64,000 nt of DNA from Chionis minor (Eukaryota; Chordata; Aves; Charadriiformes; Chionididae), in the NCBI GenBank assembly GCA_013398295.1, contig VZSF01009127.1, positions 530,845 to 594,844 of the forward strand, in the 5' to 3' direction. Shown piece by piece: positions 34,901 through 48,200 of the stretch. The position numbers and the translations under genes were made by a program. Below the pieces are notes generated by a model. It searched no databases, was not told where the DNA came from, and saw only the letters and a list, made by a program, of their open reading frames with translations. The first letter of the stretch is position 1, and every line of letters starts with the position of its first letter.

Positions 34901-37900
34901 ACACCTCTGAATCAAGTGGTTTATACAGAGAAATCACCACTCTCAGACCTCACCTGTTAATAACTTTTTTTTCCCCCCTTGTGCCATAGTTAGGGAGGCT
35001 ATGGCAGATCTTTGCATGTAAAAGTATTTTCTGCCAGGGAGCCCAGGGGCAATGCAGTTGCCTTACCAGGAGCTCAGACAGGGACAGTGTGTGCTGCTAG
35101 CCCTGCCTTGCTCCAGCTGCTGCCTTGAGCCAGAGGAAGTGATGCTTGGGTCAGCAGCAAATTTGGAAACTGCCAGAACAGCACCCAAACATGTCCCAAA
35201 CACCCTTCGTTTAGTTTCAATTACATGAATTGAATCAGAAAACTGGTTTTCCCCCAGCAGTCTGTTTTTTTGGGCCATTTACAAACCCTAGGGCTTTCCT
35301 GCCCTTCCCAAGCCAGAGCAGACCTTGAGAGCAGAGGCGGCCTTGCCAGCAGAAGGATTTACTTCTGTCCTGGCACAGCTCCAGCAGGGTCCCAAGGGGT
35401 GTTAACAGAGCTGAGGAAGATGCTGGTAGCGTGCAAGGATGCGCGGCCCTGCAGAGGCCCTAGGTTGCCAGGACCCAGCAGGCAGGGCTGGTGGGGACAG
35501 ACCTGGCGTGGGGCTAACGAGCTGCTGGTAACTGAGCTGACCCCAGGCTGAGACCGGGTCTCTGTGCCTGTCTCGAGAGCTGGCACACGTTACATTCCCT
35601 AAGCAGAGGTTTGACAGTGGGGAAGCTCTGTAGTGTAGGGAAACATAAGCTGCTTCACTATCTGTCTATAAGATGTTTCCTGCCCTTGATACTTACCTAA
35701 AGGATGCTTTGAGAGGATGAGCTGTTAACACTTGGCCCACCACACTGGTTGGGGGTGGTCCTTTACAGATAAATGGATTTTGATCAGAGAAACTACCCGG
35801 TTTTCTTCACTGCTACAAACCCCCATGACAACACATTCCCTGCTTTGTGACTCTTTTTGTCAGTCTGGGCCACCACCAACACCAACCCCTTGGAAGAGGA
35901 AAGACAGAAATGCGGTCAGAGGAACCTCTTTCCTGGAGGCCGCACAGATAACACCTTGTGCCACTGCAAGGTGGTCACCCCTGTTGCATTACTGCCTTGT
36001 TAGCATCCAGGAAAGGATGAAGTCCTTATATTACAGAAGTCTGAAATATATCCAGAGGCATGGGAGAAAAAGAAAATGCAGCTACTGTAAATGCATAGCA
36101 CCATTGTAAGACACAGCTCACCTGAGAAGATCCTCAAGGTGCTTCAAGCTTATTTCAACTAGCAACTTAATTTAACTTATTTTAACTGAAGTGTACATTT
36201 TAAAGTCCTCATAATGTGTATCTTCCTTAGGAAGAAAAATATGTAAATCAAGAAAGAACTGCAATACTTCAGTTCCTAAGATAGCATACCCAATGTAACC
36301 TGGGTTGGACAACACCTATATATGCAATTAGTATTGCAAATTAATAAGTTTAATTCTAGGAACAGGTGGACTACAGTATACTCTAGCTTCATTTTTCAGC
36401 TTGCCTCTGATCATTCCTAAACAAAAGTGTTGTGGGTAATTCTGTATATACTACACTAAGTGACGATTAAAAGGAAAAAGGTAATTTAAAAGCCTGTATA
36501 TAATAAGATAGGTACTTAACTGTACAGTATACTTTAATGAAATAATTATTATTCATAAATTTAATCAGCCTGTGAAGTAATTTGCCTCCAAGGCACTTGA
36601 ATAAAATAATGGCAATGAAATCTTTGCACAGTGAGACAGGTACTGAGGAGCCAACAACTTCCAGTCAAAAAGACTCCCTGGCACGTACACCCAGCACCTC
36701 TAACAGTCTGGCCACCTCAGCTAAGGACAACAGTACAGAGCTGCGAGATGAGCCTGAAAGGGCTTTTAATACAATCATTTGGTTTAGGTACTCAGCACCT
36801 GAAGCTAGCTGTGCTGTGCTTCTTCTAAGAGAAAGAAAATATCCTTCCCAGAGGATGGAGGGCTTCTGTACAGTTGTGGGACGGACTCGGTAACAGCTCT
36901 GGAAAGGTGGAGACACAGCAGCAGTGAGGTCTGCTCAAAGGGGAACAGATCTGCAGTGAAGGGAACCAAGAGACAGCTGTTCTTTGAGCTCGGACATCAC
37001 TTCTTATTCTCATTTCTCATGTTGTGCTGAGTGTAGAAAAGGTTTTCACCCCAACAGGATTTTAATGGACCTCAGTCATCTCCAGGAAGCTTTTCTTACT
37101 GAAGGGTTCTACCCATTTACTCATTTCTATGTCTCCCCAGCCTGAGATATTCCAAGAGCAATGACTAGTTTATGCTTTTCAGTCCTGCTTAAGACCATGG
37201 GGTGTCGCAAGGGCCTAGGGATCTAGGAGAGGCAGCCTTTACCTGCAGTCCTGCCATAGAAGAGGTGTATAGTAAAAGCACTATTGGGAGCTAAACTTAT
37301 TTAGGTAGATAAGAACTGTGCCATAAGTGATCTTCTCACATTACCTGCAACATTTCTTATCTACTGACCTTCCAGAACAGGGAGACTCTGCCAGGCAAAA
37401 GTTTATTTCCTGCCATAATTTTTTCAATTGCCTTTTTCCATTTTCAGACTCAGAATATTTTTTAGCCTTATCTAGCACTAATCATGTCTTCTACAGAAGG
37501 TAACATCAATAATAGATAAGGATGACTAACAATTATTTTTTCATTTTCTTTCAAATGTGAGTCAGGTTCTTCCGCACTACTGAGTCCTGCAGAACAGGAC
37601 TAAAGACCCACTCTGAGCTTTCCAAAGGAGTGAAGGGAAATTTAAGCTGGCACAAGAAGCAGCTTTCTCATAGTCTCTAGGGAAAAGTCCACCCATACCT
37701 CTGTGTTTCACAGGCACAAGCAGATGGCAGAGCTCCAGATGAGTCACTACTTCTCTAAAAGGGCTCAGAAGCAGGGTATTGGTACCTCCAGCTGCACAAA
37801 ATCATTTCTGTGGGTCAACCCGATCTGGTAAGATCTGGCCATGCTCCGGTGCTGCAGGATTTGGCCCGACACCAAGAATACAGCTCCTCAGAATTCTGGG

Positions 37901-40900
37901 CTTAATTCTCACTTCAGCTTAGACACCCTGTGCTCTCCAGCTCCCTCAATGCAGATACCACCCACTGCTTGATTCACAAATAAGCCAGAAACATCTATAA
38001 TCCTTTTTCACCTTATTTTCCAAACAAGGCTGAGGTGCATTTTTTTCCTGCATTAACGTGTTGTATGGTACCCTAGAAGGATCACCCAGAGCCTTCAGTC
38101 CCTTCCAGACTAAGGAAGAGCTTTTATTGAAGTCTGGGGAGGCTTTTCTATTTCTTCTTTGGTTTGGGGATTTGTATAATACTGGGAGATTGTATGACTC
38201 ACACAGGCAGCAATTTTTAACACTTACCCTGAGAGATCCATGAGAGGCTCATCTGAGACAGTATTGCAGTGAGTACTTAGATTTGTCAATGGTGTAGACC
38301 CCCATCTGAAAAATGAAATGCCCACAAATCAGCAAGATAAATACTGTAGCCTTTCCAGTCCTCACTGGCGGGATACTGAGCCAGACGACTGCTTGAAGGA
38401 CAGAGGAGCTTTCCTGGCATGAGTGTGCTCATGGAGCACTCTGACAGAGCGCAACAGGCAAAACCCAATGTTTAATCGTCTTGGGGTAGTGGCGATCTGG
38501 GCTGCTCTGAGAGGAAATTAAATTGTTACAGCTTGAACATCGAACTATCAAAAAGTCAACACTCAGCCCTTGAATACTGGTGCTGGTAGAAAACTGAAAA
38601 ATGGGGGTGTCCCAGAGCGCTTTGCTGGCTAGAGAGCAGCATGCCAAGGCCCAGCTGGGCAGACAACACAGCTGTGAGCACACATCACACCTCCATGCTG
38701 CAAGCTAAAAAGAGCTCAAATGCTGACTGTGGTGTGGTCGCATGGGAAAGGTCATGGAGAAAATCAACCAAATGACATGCCTGCTTCAATATTACATTTA
38801 TAATTTGATGGTACTTTGGTTTGGAAAAAGAGAGTCTGCTGGAATAGCTGAGAAAATTTCCTTTTCTGACATTCAGTACTCCGAATTTCCTTCTGGATTT
38901 CACCACTGTATTTAACATGGGAGGATACAGTGCTACAACAGATCTCCTGATCAATATTTCCTTTTGTACCAGTGAATTGCCAAAGGCAGTTGAAACCAAC
39001 TAAAACAGGAGATTAGACTCTCGTGTAACTAGATCTACCTTCATTAAAAATCATTAAATCATCCTGTCTTGTCATGTAAGTCAAGACTGATAAAAGAAAT
39101 GCACCTGGCAAGCATGCTCTTTTAAAATGTCCATGTTCCCTGTCTTGACTTACATCTTGATGCTAGAAGATTTTTACAAGACCCATCATATTGCTTTTCT
39201 CTCTAGTGTTCATCTGCTGGCCACAGATTCTGATTTACATCGGTCTGAAGTCATGATCAGTTTGGTGAAGTTTTGGCCACCTGCAAGCAAAAAACCAGAA
39301 GAAATATGGTCTTGTTTGTGAAACATTCATCTGATGTTTGAAATTCAGGATTAAATTCTTGGCTGTCCTACAATCCCAATGGATGGCTGGGAAAACCAAC
39401 TCAGCTCTGGGTCCTGAAGCTGGACTCTTTTTCCTGTCTTGAACAAGTCCTGCCAGGTCTCATGCCTCATGTGTGTGGATCTCCCAAATAAACAATAAAT
39501 AGAGATCTTGCATACCCTGAAGTCTCCCTGACTCTTCTTAAAGCAATGTCTATTGTTTAGCTCAGTGAAACACTTCAGCATCCAAGTCCCCAAGCAGCTC
39601 AGTTACTGCTCTAAAACACATTGCTGGAGAGAGTGTAACCTCTGAAAATGAAGCTGAGAGAATGAAATGTAAAGCACAGGTTTATACCAGAACACAGACC
39701 AGAGTTATTGTCCAGAAAAACCTGATGAGAATCTGATTATATTTCACTATGATGCCTGTATAGCGTCCCTTTGCTTTAGCTATTTGTCTGTTAAGCAACC
39801 TCCTCAAGTAGATGACTTCTTCCTGCCTTCTCCCATCCATCTCCACTGTATCCCAGCAGCAAGATGCATGGGCTAATGGTGAGGATCCAACATCATTTGC
39901 GGCCTTCCCCAGTCTACTTTTATGCATCACCTCCATTTCCAGCTTGTCAGTCTTTTCAATGCAATGCTTTCTGTCAAAGGCTGTCCCAAGCCAAATGAGG
40001 AGTGAAGGGAATTGATGGTCTTGACATGGAGCCTCCTGTTTTGATGCATTTTTTTCAATTTGCCATTAATGCACTGGAAATTGTTCTCTCTGACCATCCA
40101 TTTGTTTTCTCTGCCAGCCGAGCAGAGACGCAGCCTCTTATATCACGTTCAGATGGGGCAAAAACCAGGCAGAGCTTAAAGTCACTTCAGTTTTGTTCCC
40201 TTTCCAGATGTGTCCCAGGTTTGTGCTAAATAGCTAATCTGATTTCCTACTCACAGATCACACAAAGAAATTTCCAAAGCCTCATTAGGAACCTGGATGT
40301 TCAGATCAGCCTTGGTTTATTTTCAGATCCAAGAGTCTGTATTTGAATCTTTTGCTTGTTTTGAAAATTTCAGCCCAGGGAACAAAATAAGGGTGAGGAG
40401 CTTCAAATTTAGAGGAGAAAAATAACTGCCTCCTGAAATGACCCCACCACAAAAGTGTTGTTATTTTCATCCCAAGGGATATTTTTAAATGTCAAAAAGC
40501 TGTTTTGACTTAGTCTGAAATACAGAAACTCTATCCTTAACAACTGTAAGGGTGTCACTTGCTACCACACATACCATAGGAACCAGGGCTGGAAAAAGCA
40601 TCAGGAACCCACGCAGTCTGTCCTACAGGGTTCACTCTTGTGTGTGCAAAGTGGCTGTAACTATAACTCCAGACCCAAATTCCAAGTTCAGAATATCTCT
40701 TCTTACCTGAGATGGGAATCCCTTGTTTCGGGCACATCACCATAATAATTATCACAATTTGCACTGAAGCAGCCAAGGAAGGGCAAATGAAGGCTCACCA
40801 GAGTACAGCATGAGCACTGCATTAACACTCAGAAAGATTAATCAGCTCCTTCCACCAAAAATGTGCAATTCCAACAGCAACCTAGAAGAAGCAACTGTAA

Positions 40901-43184
40901 ACATCGGTCAGATGGGAACCAAGGGAATCTGAAGTCACAGCAAGCCAATTACTGATAAGCAGTGGTGCTGTACATCCTTGGCTGGGATAGCACTGTGAAG
41001 AAGACAGAGGGTTGATTTCCCTGCTATCTTATGGGCTACATACCTAGCACAGCAATGCAACTAGAAACTCAATTTCACATGTGTGATGACCTGCTTTACG
41101 TTTGCTTTGTGCCACTGGGGCAAAGTTGAGCAGACAGTGCTTGCCTGTGCATCTACCTCTATGATATGAGGCCAGGTGGCAAATAAGCTGCAGAGATAGT
41201 TGCAGCTTATGCACAGAAACGTGTCCATCTCAGATGGATCCTGCAGATGAAGATGAAGATGGGATAAAAGATATTTGAATAGGGGAAAGGTTTCTTCTCT
41301 GTACAAGACCATCAAATCCTAAGTACATTCACAAAAGGCTCATCTTTCCTCCTTCATGCAGATACAGCCAACACCTCACCACTCTCACTTTCCTTCTTTC
41401 CCCTTGTTTTTTCAGTGCTGAGTGCCCTTCCCTGGATAATGATGCTATTCCACAGGCTGGAAGACTTCCTCAAGACAAAGAGCCTCATGGCTTTTATTGC
41501 TGTAAACTGAAAAAGAGAAAAAGAAAGTCATTTTCCCTGCCGGTGCCTTCCATTAAGCAGGAGCTTTTGCATGGGTGATGGAGGGGAACGCTCCTGGGAA
41601 GAAAACAGATTTCAATGTCAAGATTGCAAAGGATTATTAATATAAACAGAGGACATGAACTACAATGATTTCTGAAAATGATGAAAAATACCTTAGCTGT
41701 ACCCTCATGTTGCTCGCTCACCATTTGAGAGTTTAAAGGACAGAATCATCACATGGATCCAAGAGGCTTCCTGGAAACACTCATGTTTGTCTTCAGGTGT
41801 GCACTTATTCTCCTGACCGTGGGATGCAAAATTGACCTGCTGTATCTAGCAGCTGTGGTTATTACAGCAGCTTCCTTCTAGGTAGGGAATGCAGCAAATA
41901 CAGTTGCCTCAACATTGTTCCCATTTTGAGGGGACGGAAGAGGTTTTGAAGTTGTAGACTGTTCAGTAGAAAGAGTGAAGTTGAAGGACTTTTTCCCTTA
42001 GCAGCCCCAAAGAACAGGAGGACTAAGAACAACAGCCCTGGGCCTGAGCACCCAGTTCAGCCAGGAGCAAGCTTAGCTGGTGGGCTGGATGGTTTCAACT
42101 TGAGTTCAAGCAGAGCCCTGGTTCTGGCTCAGCCCTGACTGCACGCAGGCTGGGGGGCTGCAAAGACCACAAATGTTGGTCAGAAATGGTGCTCCTTATG
42201 GCTGGGGACAGCAGAACAGTTAGGCTACAATCCGAGAGAGTCCCATGTCAGACATATTCCTAAGGCAGCTTTTTAAGCAAGTTGTTTGAAGGTAGAGACT
42301 GGGACATTTTCATCAACTGCATTTTGCTATTTTGGGGAAATATTCTTTGGTTTTGTTTTTGGGTGCAGACCAGGAGAGAGAAGCAAAGGCAGGGAGCACT
42401 GTGTGGGAAAGGAGAAACCAGACAATAGTTTTATCTATAACAAGCAGAGCTGAAAGTTTCTTGAATTAAGATTAGGGACATAAAATCACACCTCAGGGGC
42501 TGTGGAGACACAGGTTTTTGTAAACTATGGCCATACAGCATGTCACAGGAAATGAGACTTTTTACATTCCCATAGAAAGAAACATGACCTACCTCAGGCT
42601 TCAGCACCAAATCTGGGCTCTGAACCTGCCCCACTGTCTGCCTAGACTCTGAAAGGAATTTTTTTTTTTTACTTTTTTTTTTTTTAACATAAGGAATATT
42701 AGTATTTGGGCTTTCTACAGCTCATACCAACGTCTAAATACAAGGGAGAAGTAGGAGAATGACATTGGTGGGAAGGAACAGTTTCATTCTGTAGGAGCAT
42801 TTGATAATAAGTGCTGTGGAGGACAGGACACTAAAGAAGTGGATGTAGGCCTGATCCTGTGTCCCTATGATTCTAAAACTCTATTGTATGCCTTTGAGTG
42901 GTACCCAGCAGCCTTTTAAAAGACATTAATAGCCAAATAAGGTAATGCTTGAATTTCTCTACTCTGCAAAAATTGTTTTCTTCTTTCCCCTTTCCACAAC
43001 CCGCCTCTACCCTTGGAAGGGCAGCTACATTTAAATTTGATAATCAAGTTTCCCTTTCCTATCTTAGAAGACAAACATGTGCACCTAGAATTGCCTTTGA
43101 TTAATAACATTTAAAAAGGAGAAGAAAATAAATGGAAGAAGCCATGAAAATTTTGAAATTTTGATTTCTATGCCAGCACCTGGC
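31995..43184. other. Gene desert, 11 kb without a recognised gene
   Basis: AT-rich sequence in which I recognised no exon, RNA gene or recent transposon. Open frames reach about 158 codons (minus strand, 32520-32996) but lack family resemblance and codon structure. A poly(T) stretch lies at 42659-42685. Scattered AATAAA hexamers and T-runs are expected by composition. Confidence 0.5.
42659..42685. repeat. Interrupted poly(T) run
   Basis: Twelve T, then AC, then thirteen T. Confidence 0.9.
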
Positions 43185-43902
43185 AATCATAGAATCACAG
43201 AATCATTCACATTGGAAGAGACCTTTGATATCATCAAGTCCAACCATCAACCTAACACTGCCAAAACCACCACTAAACCATGTCCCTAAGCACCACATCT
43301 ACCCATCTTGCAAATACCTCCAGGGATGATGGCTCTACTACTTCCCTGGACAGCCTGTTCCAACGCTTGACAACACTTCAAGTGAAGAAATTTTTCCTAA
43401 TATCCAATCTAAAACTCCCCTTGGGCCCATTTCCTCTCATCATATCCCTCGTTACTTGAGAGAAGAGACTGACCCCCCCCTTGCTACAACCTCCTTTCAG
43501 GTAGTTGTAGAGAGTGATAAGGTCTCCCCTCAGCCTCCTTTTCTCCAGGCTAAACAACCCCAGTTCCCTCAGCTGCTCCTTATAGGACTTGTGCTCTAGA
43601 CCCCTCACCGGCTCCATTGCCTTTATCTGGACACGCTCCAGAATCTCAATGTCTGTCTTGTAGTGAGGGGCCCAAAACTGAACACAGTATTTGAGGTGGG
43701 GCCTCACCAGTGCTGAGTACAGGGGGATGATCACTTCCCTAGTCCTGCTGGCCACATTATTCCTGATACAGGCCAGGATGCTGCTGGCCTTCTTGGCCAC
43801 CTGGGCACACTGCTGGCTCATATTCAGCCGGCTGTTGACCAGCACCCCCATGTCCTTTTCTGCCAGGCAGCTTTCCAGCTGCTCTTCCCCAAGTCTGTCA
43901 GA
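43185..43902 (-). mobile_element. CR1 LINE 3' fragment
   Basis: On the + strand it starts with atcatagaatcacagaatca, the reverse of the CR1 3' octamer tail. On the minus strand, 43851-43378 stays open for 157 codons of the C-terminal ORF2 region: [60 protein letters not shown] and LDIRKNFF. It is 5'-truncated at about 43902, so the RT active site is absent. It is the same broad subfamily as the copies at 12076 and 23934 (LYNYLKGG type) and is comparatively well preserved. Confidence 0.95.
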
Positions 43903-44844
43903 AGAAATATGCTCTGAGACTCAATTGCTCTGAATGACAATGAGAAAAGAGCGTGCAGGGGTTGCTAAACAGACTTGTTCTGTCCTGGGTGAGACTGTAA
44001 TACCTTGCTACATCAAGCAAGCACAACCACAGGTTCAGTTATTTACACAGTGCTATTTTGTTCGATACCTTTCTGTCTTTCTCAGGCTGAAACAAGTAAA
44101 AACCATGCTTGATACGCATGGCTATTCTCCTACATGAAATTACATTACCAGAGCATTAGCAGGTATGTTTTAAACAGTGAAGCTGATGAGAAAGTCAAAT
44201 CCTGAAGATACATAACCCTTCCTTTCGACATTTAAGTTTTTCTTTGTATATTTGCCTATTAGATTTTACTTCATTGCGTATCTACTGATTTCATAATGGT
44301 ACACTCATGCTGATGCTACAGTCACCGACATATTTCACAAGTATCTTCTAACTGTGGAGACACGGTAGCAAAGCAGGAACCCTCTAGAATAACTACAGGA
44401 TAAAACTGTTGAGGTGTCTTGCTCTGCTTTGCATATTCCCCGACTGTCATGATTAATGAGGAAAAGTACAAGGTTCCTGGAGAACTGAACTCCAACTCTT
44501 CCTCTTTCACAGCAAGTGACACTTTCTTTGTGGCACAGATAAATCACTTCCCAGTCTCCCTCTCCACACCCTGAACCTCTGCATCGTCTCTTGAGACAGG
44601 AGAGCTTTATGGGATTCCCTGACACTCTCCATTGGCAGTGCCTAATGCAAGAAGCTACTGAAGTGATGGCAGCCTCTAGAGCCTACAGTCATAAAAATAA
44701 TCACCTCTGAGCAACACTGCATGCCCTGTGTTGGTCTTGTCCAGGATGTGTGTAACTAACCAGCACCTTCAGTTTTCCAGCTCCACTTGCTGCTGTGTTT
44801 TGAATAGGAAAACCCAGGTGTCAGAGAGCAACAAGAGCCAGAAG
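43903..44844. other. Intergenic, nothing recognised
   Basis: AT-rich sequence between the CR1 copy and an unnamed repeat. No gene, RNA or repeat was identified. Confidence 0.5.
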
Positions 44845-45295
44845 CCAAGGGTGACCACAGCACAGGCAGAGCAGTGACCAGGGAGCAGTCCCACAGCTCC
44901 CAAACAGGGTGGGCAGAGCAGGGAGCTGGCAGCAGGGTCCTCTTGCAGGCCCCAACATAAGAAGGACATGGACCTGTTAGAGCAAGTCCAGAGGAGGGCC
45001 ACAAAGGTGATGAGAGGGCTAGAGCACCTCTCCTATGAAGACAGGCTGAGAGAGCTGGGGTTGTTCAGCCTGGAGAAGAGAAGGCTGTGGGAAGACCTTA
45101 TAGCCAGCCTTCCAGTACTTAAAGGGGGCCTACAGCAAAGGGGGAGAGGAACTACATGATTTTTGAAGTCCCTTCCAACCCAAAGCATTTGATGATTCGA
45201 TGATTAAATGGAGCTCTTGGAGCCATGGGCAGAGTCAGGGGGTGGGAGTCCCAAGTGAGGCTGGTCAAGGCAATTAGGCCCTATTAGTGCATAGC
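44845..45295. repeat. Unnamed dispersed repeat, copy 1 (split by CR1)
   Basis: Its left part (44845-44953) resembles 51590-51683: agggtgaccac, gcagtgacc, gggcagagcag and ggcagca occur in the same order. Its right part (45203-45295) resembles 51839-51933: attaaatggagct, gtcccaagtgagg, gccc, ttagtgcat. A CR1 fragment sits between the two parts in place of about 155 bp found in copy 2. I know no name for the repeat. Confidence 0.55.
44954..45206 (+). mobile_element. CR1 LINE fragment with internal deletion
   Basis: It starts with aaggacatggacctgttaga and encodes [41 protein letters not shown] CR1 ORF2 sequence. The first and last halves of that string are clearly readable from 44968 on. After gggagaggaact it jumps to the CR1 3' UTR (gaagtcccttccaaccc) and a degenerate tail (tgatgattcgatgatt), so about 300 bp are missing. 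Its wording (CTTCCAGTACTTAAAGGGGGCCTAC) groups it with the copy at 56482, not with the one at 12076. Confidence 0.85.
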
Positions 45296-48200
45296 AGGGC
45301 TGCCTGCTGCCCATCTATTCTTAATTTGAACAGGTGATATATATAGCTTGTACACTGTACAGATGATGGCTGGTATGGAGATGCTGTTCTTTGCAAAGCC
45401 TGGGGTGCAGATATTTATCCAATGAGAGAAGCACCGTAGCATCACAATAGCCTGAAATGTCAGTGTTGCTTTGCAGCACACAGCAATAGAACAGATCTTC
45501 CTCAGATTCCCCAGAAGAATCCTACTGGCAAAATTGTACTGCAAATCCAGAGCCGCTTGAGTAACAACAAAAGCGTCCACAGGGATGGGTGTCAGCCACT
45601 GAGCAATGAGGAACAGAACACAAACCACAGCAGTAGTGGCAATGAATACCAGCACAGTGGCTGTTCTCCAGCTATTATATGTTTAAGGATGACCTGTCAA
45701 GCTACGCAGTTGATGTGTAGTGGTGGGGTTTTTTTCTCATTATTAAAGAGTAGCTGCTTTCTAAGTAGATCTTTATAGGCTTTTTAGTCCCTCAGATGGT
45801 TTTTAGATGTAGTGAGTACATACCTGAAACACCATCTCCTAAAAGGCTATTCATATTTGGGGACTTCTGACAGAATCTATTGCCAAAGCAGTGCCTCTTG
45901 TCCTTACAATTTTATATGACAGGTTTATTTCTGATACACACATTGCTTTCTGGTCCTCCTCTCTCAGCACTATACTGTAAGCTGGTTCTGATACTAAACT
46001 TACTCTGTAAGTAGAAGCATGTGATTTGTGTTTACACAGTTCAAATGTGATGTGGATCCAAGATCAGGGACATACAGAAATGGGGATTTAATTTGGCTCA
46101 GTGAGGCTTTTAAATCCTAGCAAGAACCAGAAGTTGTTTAGCTCTTCTCAAGAGCATCTCAGTCCTACATAGAGGAGAAAAACTTACTTAATTTTGCCTT
46201 TGAGGAAGTGTCAGATTAGACAAAACTAGTCATGCCAGCTAGCTTTTAAAAAATCTTTTCAGTTCAAGCTTCATAAAACAAAAATTCTTTGGTTTTAAGA
46301 AATTCAGGCACAGGTTTCCATACATGAAAACCCCAACAAGAACTAAGAAATGGTCACAACAAATCTGTTTTGCCTCTGGTAGCCAAATCCTGGTCTAGCA
46401 ATGGAAAACCAGTAAGATTCCACCTCCAGGGAAGAGAAAACAAAAAGTATCATGCTGGAGATGAATGTCTGGGGAAACCAGCTGGGTTCAGAGGTCTGGG
46501 GGAGGCTGTTGCTTAGACAATGGATATCTATACACAATATTTTGCCAACAGATGTGGGCTCAGAGCTGACAGCATGGTATTGAGCTAATAAGCCTCGATG
46601 AGAGGGAGAGCACACAAACTAGTCAGCAGAGGCCCATTGGGGCCTTGTTAACATTGTTCATAGAGCTTATTTTCGGATTGGAGCAAGTGACAGAATGACT
46701 TGCAGCTGTCTGTAGTATATTTTGTAGACATAACCCCTGAGAGTTTAGAAAGGCAGCTTCAACCAAGATCATAGGGCCAAATTTTGAAGAATACCTCCAC
46801 TGCCAAAGCATGACACCAGGTTTGGCAGAAAGCAAATTCCTGCAGCTCTGTGACATACTTGCCTGGATTTGCAAAGAAAGCCACCATGAAAAGAAAAACC
46901 CCAAGCTCCCTATTTTGGACCACTTTTCCAAGAATCCGTTGCATTTAGCCATGGTTCACAAAATGGCAGCTACTGCGTGCTAAGAATCTTTGCTGATCTG
47001 TCTGTTAATATCATTTGTAAAAGCAAATTCTTCCAGCAATCTCACCCCAGTTCTGAGTGCATTTCTGAAAAACTGTATTTCTGTGCACACTAATCAAAAA
47101 ATCAACCTGCCTTTAATTATCTTCCAAAAGCAGGGCTCCCAATAAACCACTGAATTATATTCTCCGCCCTGAATTGGTAATTCTTCAGTAAAATAGCCTG
47201 GCCTCTTATGAATGGGAAAAATATGAATGGAATTGCTCACTAAACTGCTGATAGTCTCCTTATTTTACTGTTTCACCAATTAACCAAGACCGAGAGCCTT
47301 TGAAGTATCAGCTGTGATAAGCTGTTTGACACTGCTGTCAGGCTTCATCATTTCCAATGAAAGGTGACAGTCCTGAGATTAAACTATTATTTCCTTATAA
47401 AGATGAGGAGTCACATTTACTTATAATTAGTATGCAGCTTTGACAGACCGGACATTTGTAGCACAATTTCAAATTGCCAGCACCAAAAAAAAAGACTTAT
47501 TAACTACAAATTAATATTTATGAGGTGGGTGAGTAGCTAAATTGTACTTTTTTCAGTGGGAGATCGTTCCATAAAGGAATAGTTGTCCTCTTTCAAGGGA
47601 AAAGTATTCAAAACAGAACTTGTGATTACATGCATGTGTTTTGTTTTTATCTGTTATGCTTGTTCAAGTGCAGGGGAAACTTGCACAGTCAGAAGAGTGC
47701 TTTGGAAGCTGCTTTCCACAAGTTTTTCTTCCACTAAATTGACTAAACTCAGCACAGAGAAATCTCAGGCTAGAAATTAACAGTCTGAGCAAGTCTGAGA
47801 GCCTGTTTCAGCTTTCCCTAGTGGAGAGGAGCTGGTGAGTGCAATCGCCAGAGGAAGAGCTAGTCTGGGAGGCAGGCTCTGTTCCCAGTCTCTCACAGAC
47901 TGCCAGTGGGGAAGAGGCATGTGAGCCGGCTTGCGGCTTTGCATAGCAGGGCAGATGCCTGTATAAAGCAAGGCACTTCCCGTGCCGTGATGGTGCAGTG
48001 AGCGGTTCTGGGAGGATGGTTCATGGCACACTCCTGCTCACCTATGGGCCCTATGGCATGCAAAGGGATGGGGCTGTGTACCACAGAAAATATGTGCAGC
48101 CCTCAGCTAACAAGTGTGCAAAAGTATTGCCCCTGTTAAGTTTTCAGACCCTTGTTTCAGCTCCTCCAGGATACTTCAAAGGTGTTCAATCAGCAGTTCC

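Noticed and set aside
45284..45655. Hydrophobic 123-codon minus-strand frame
   Set aside because: It looks membrane-like, but no transmembrane family is recognised and the opposite strand is also partly open. Probably chance.
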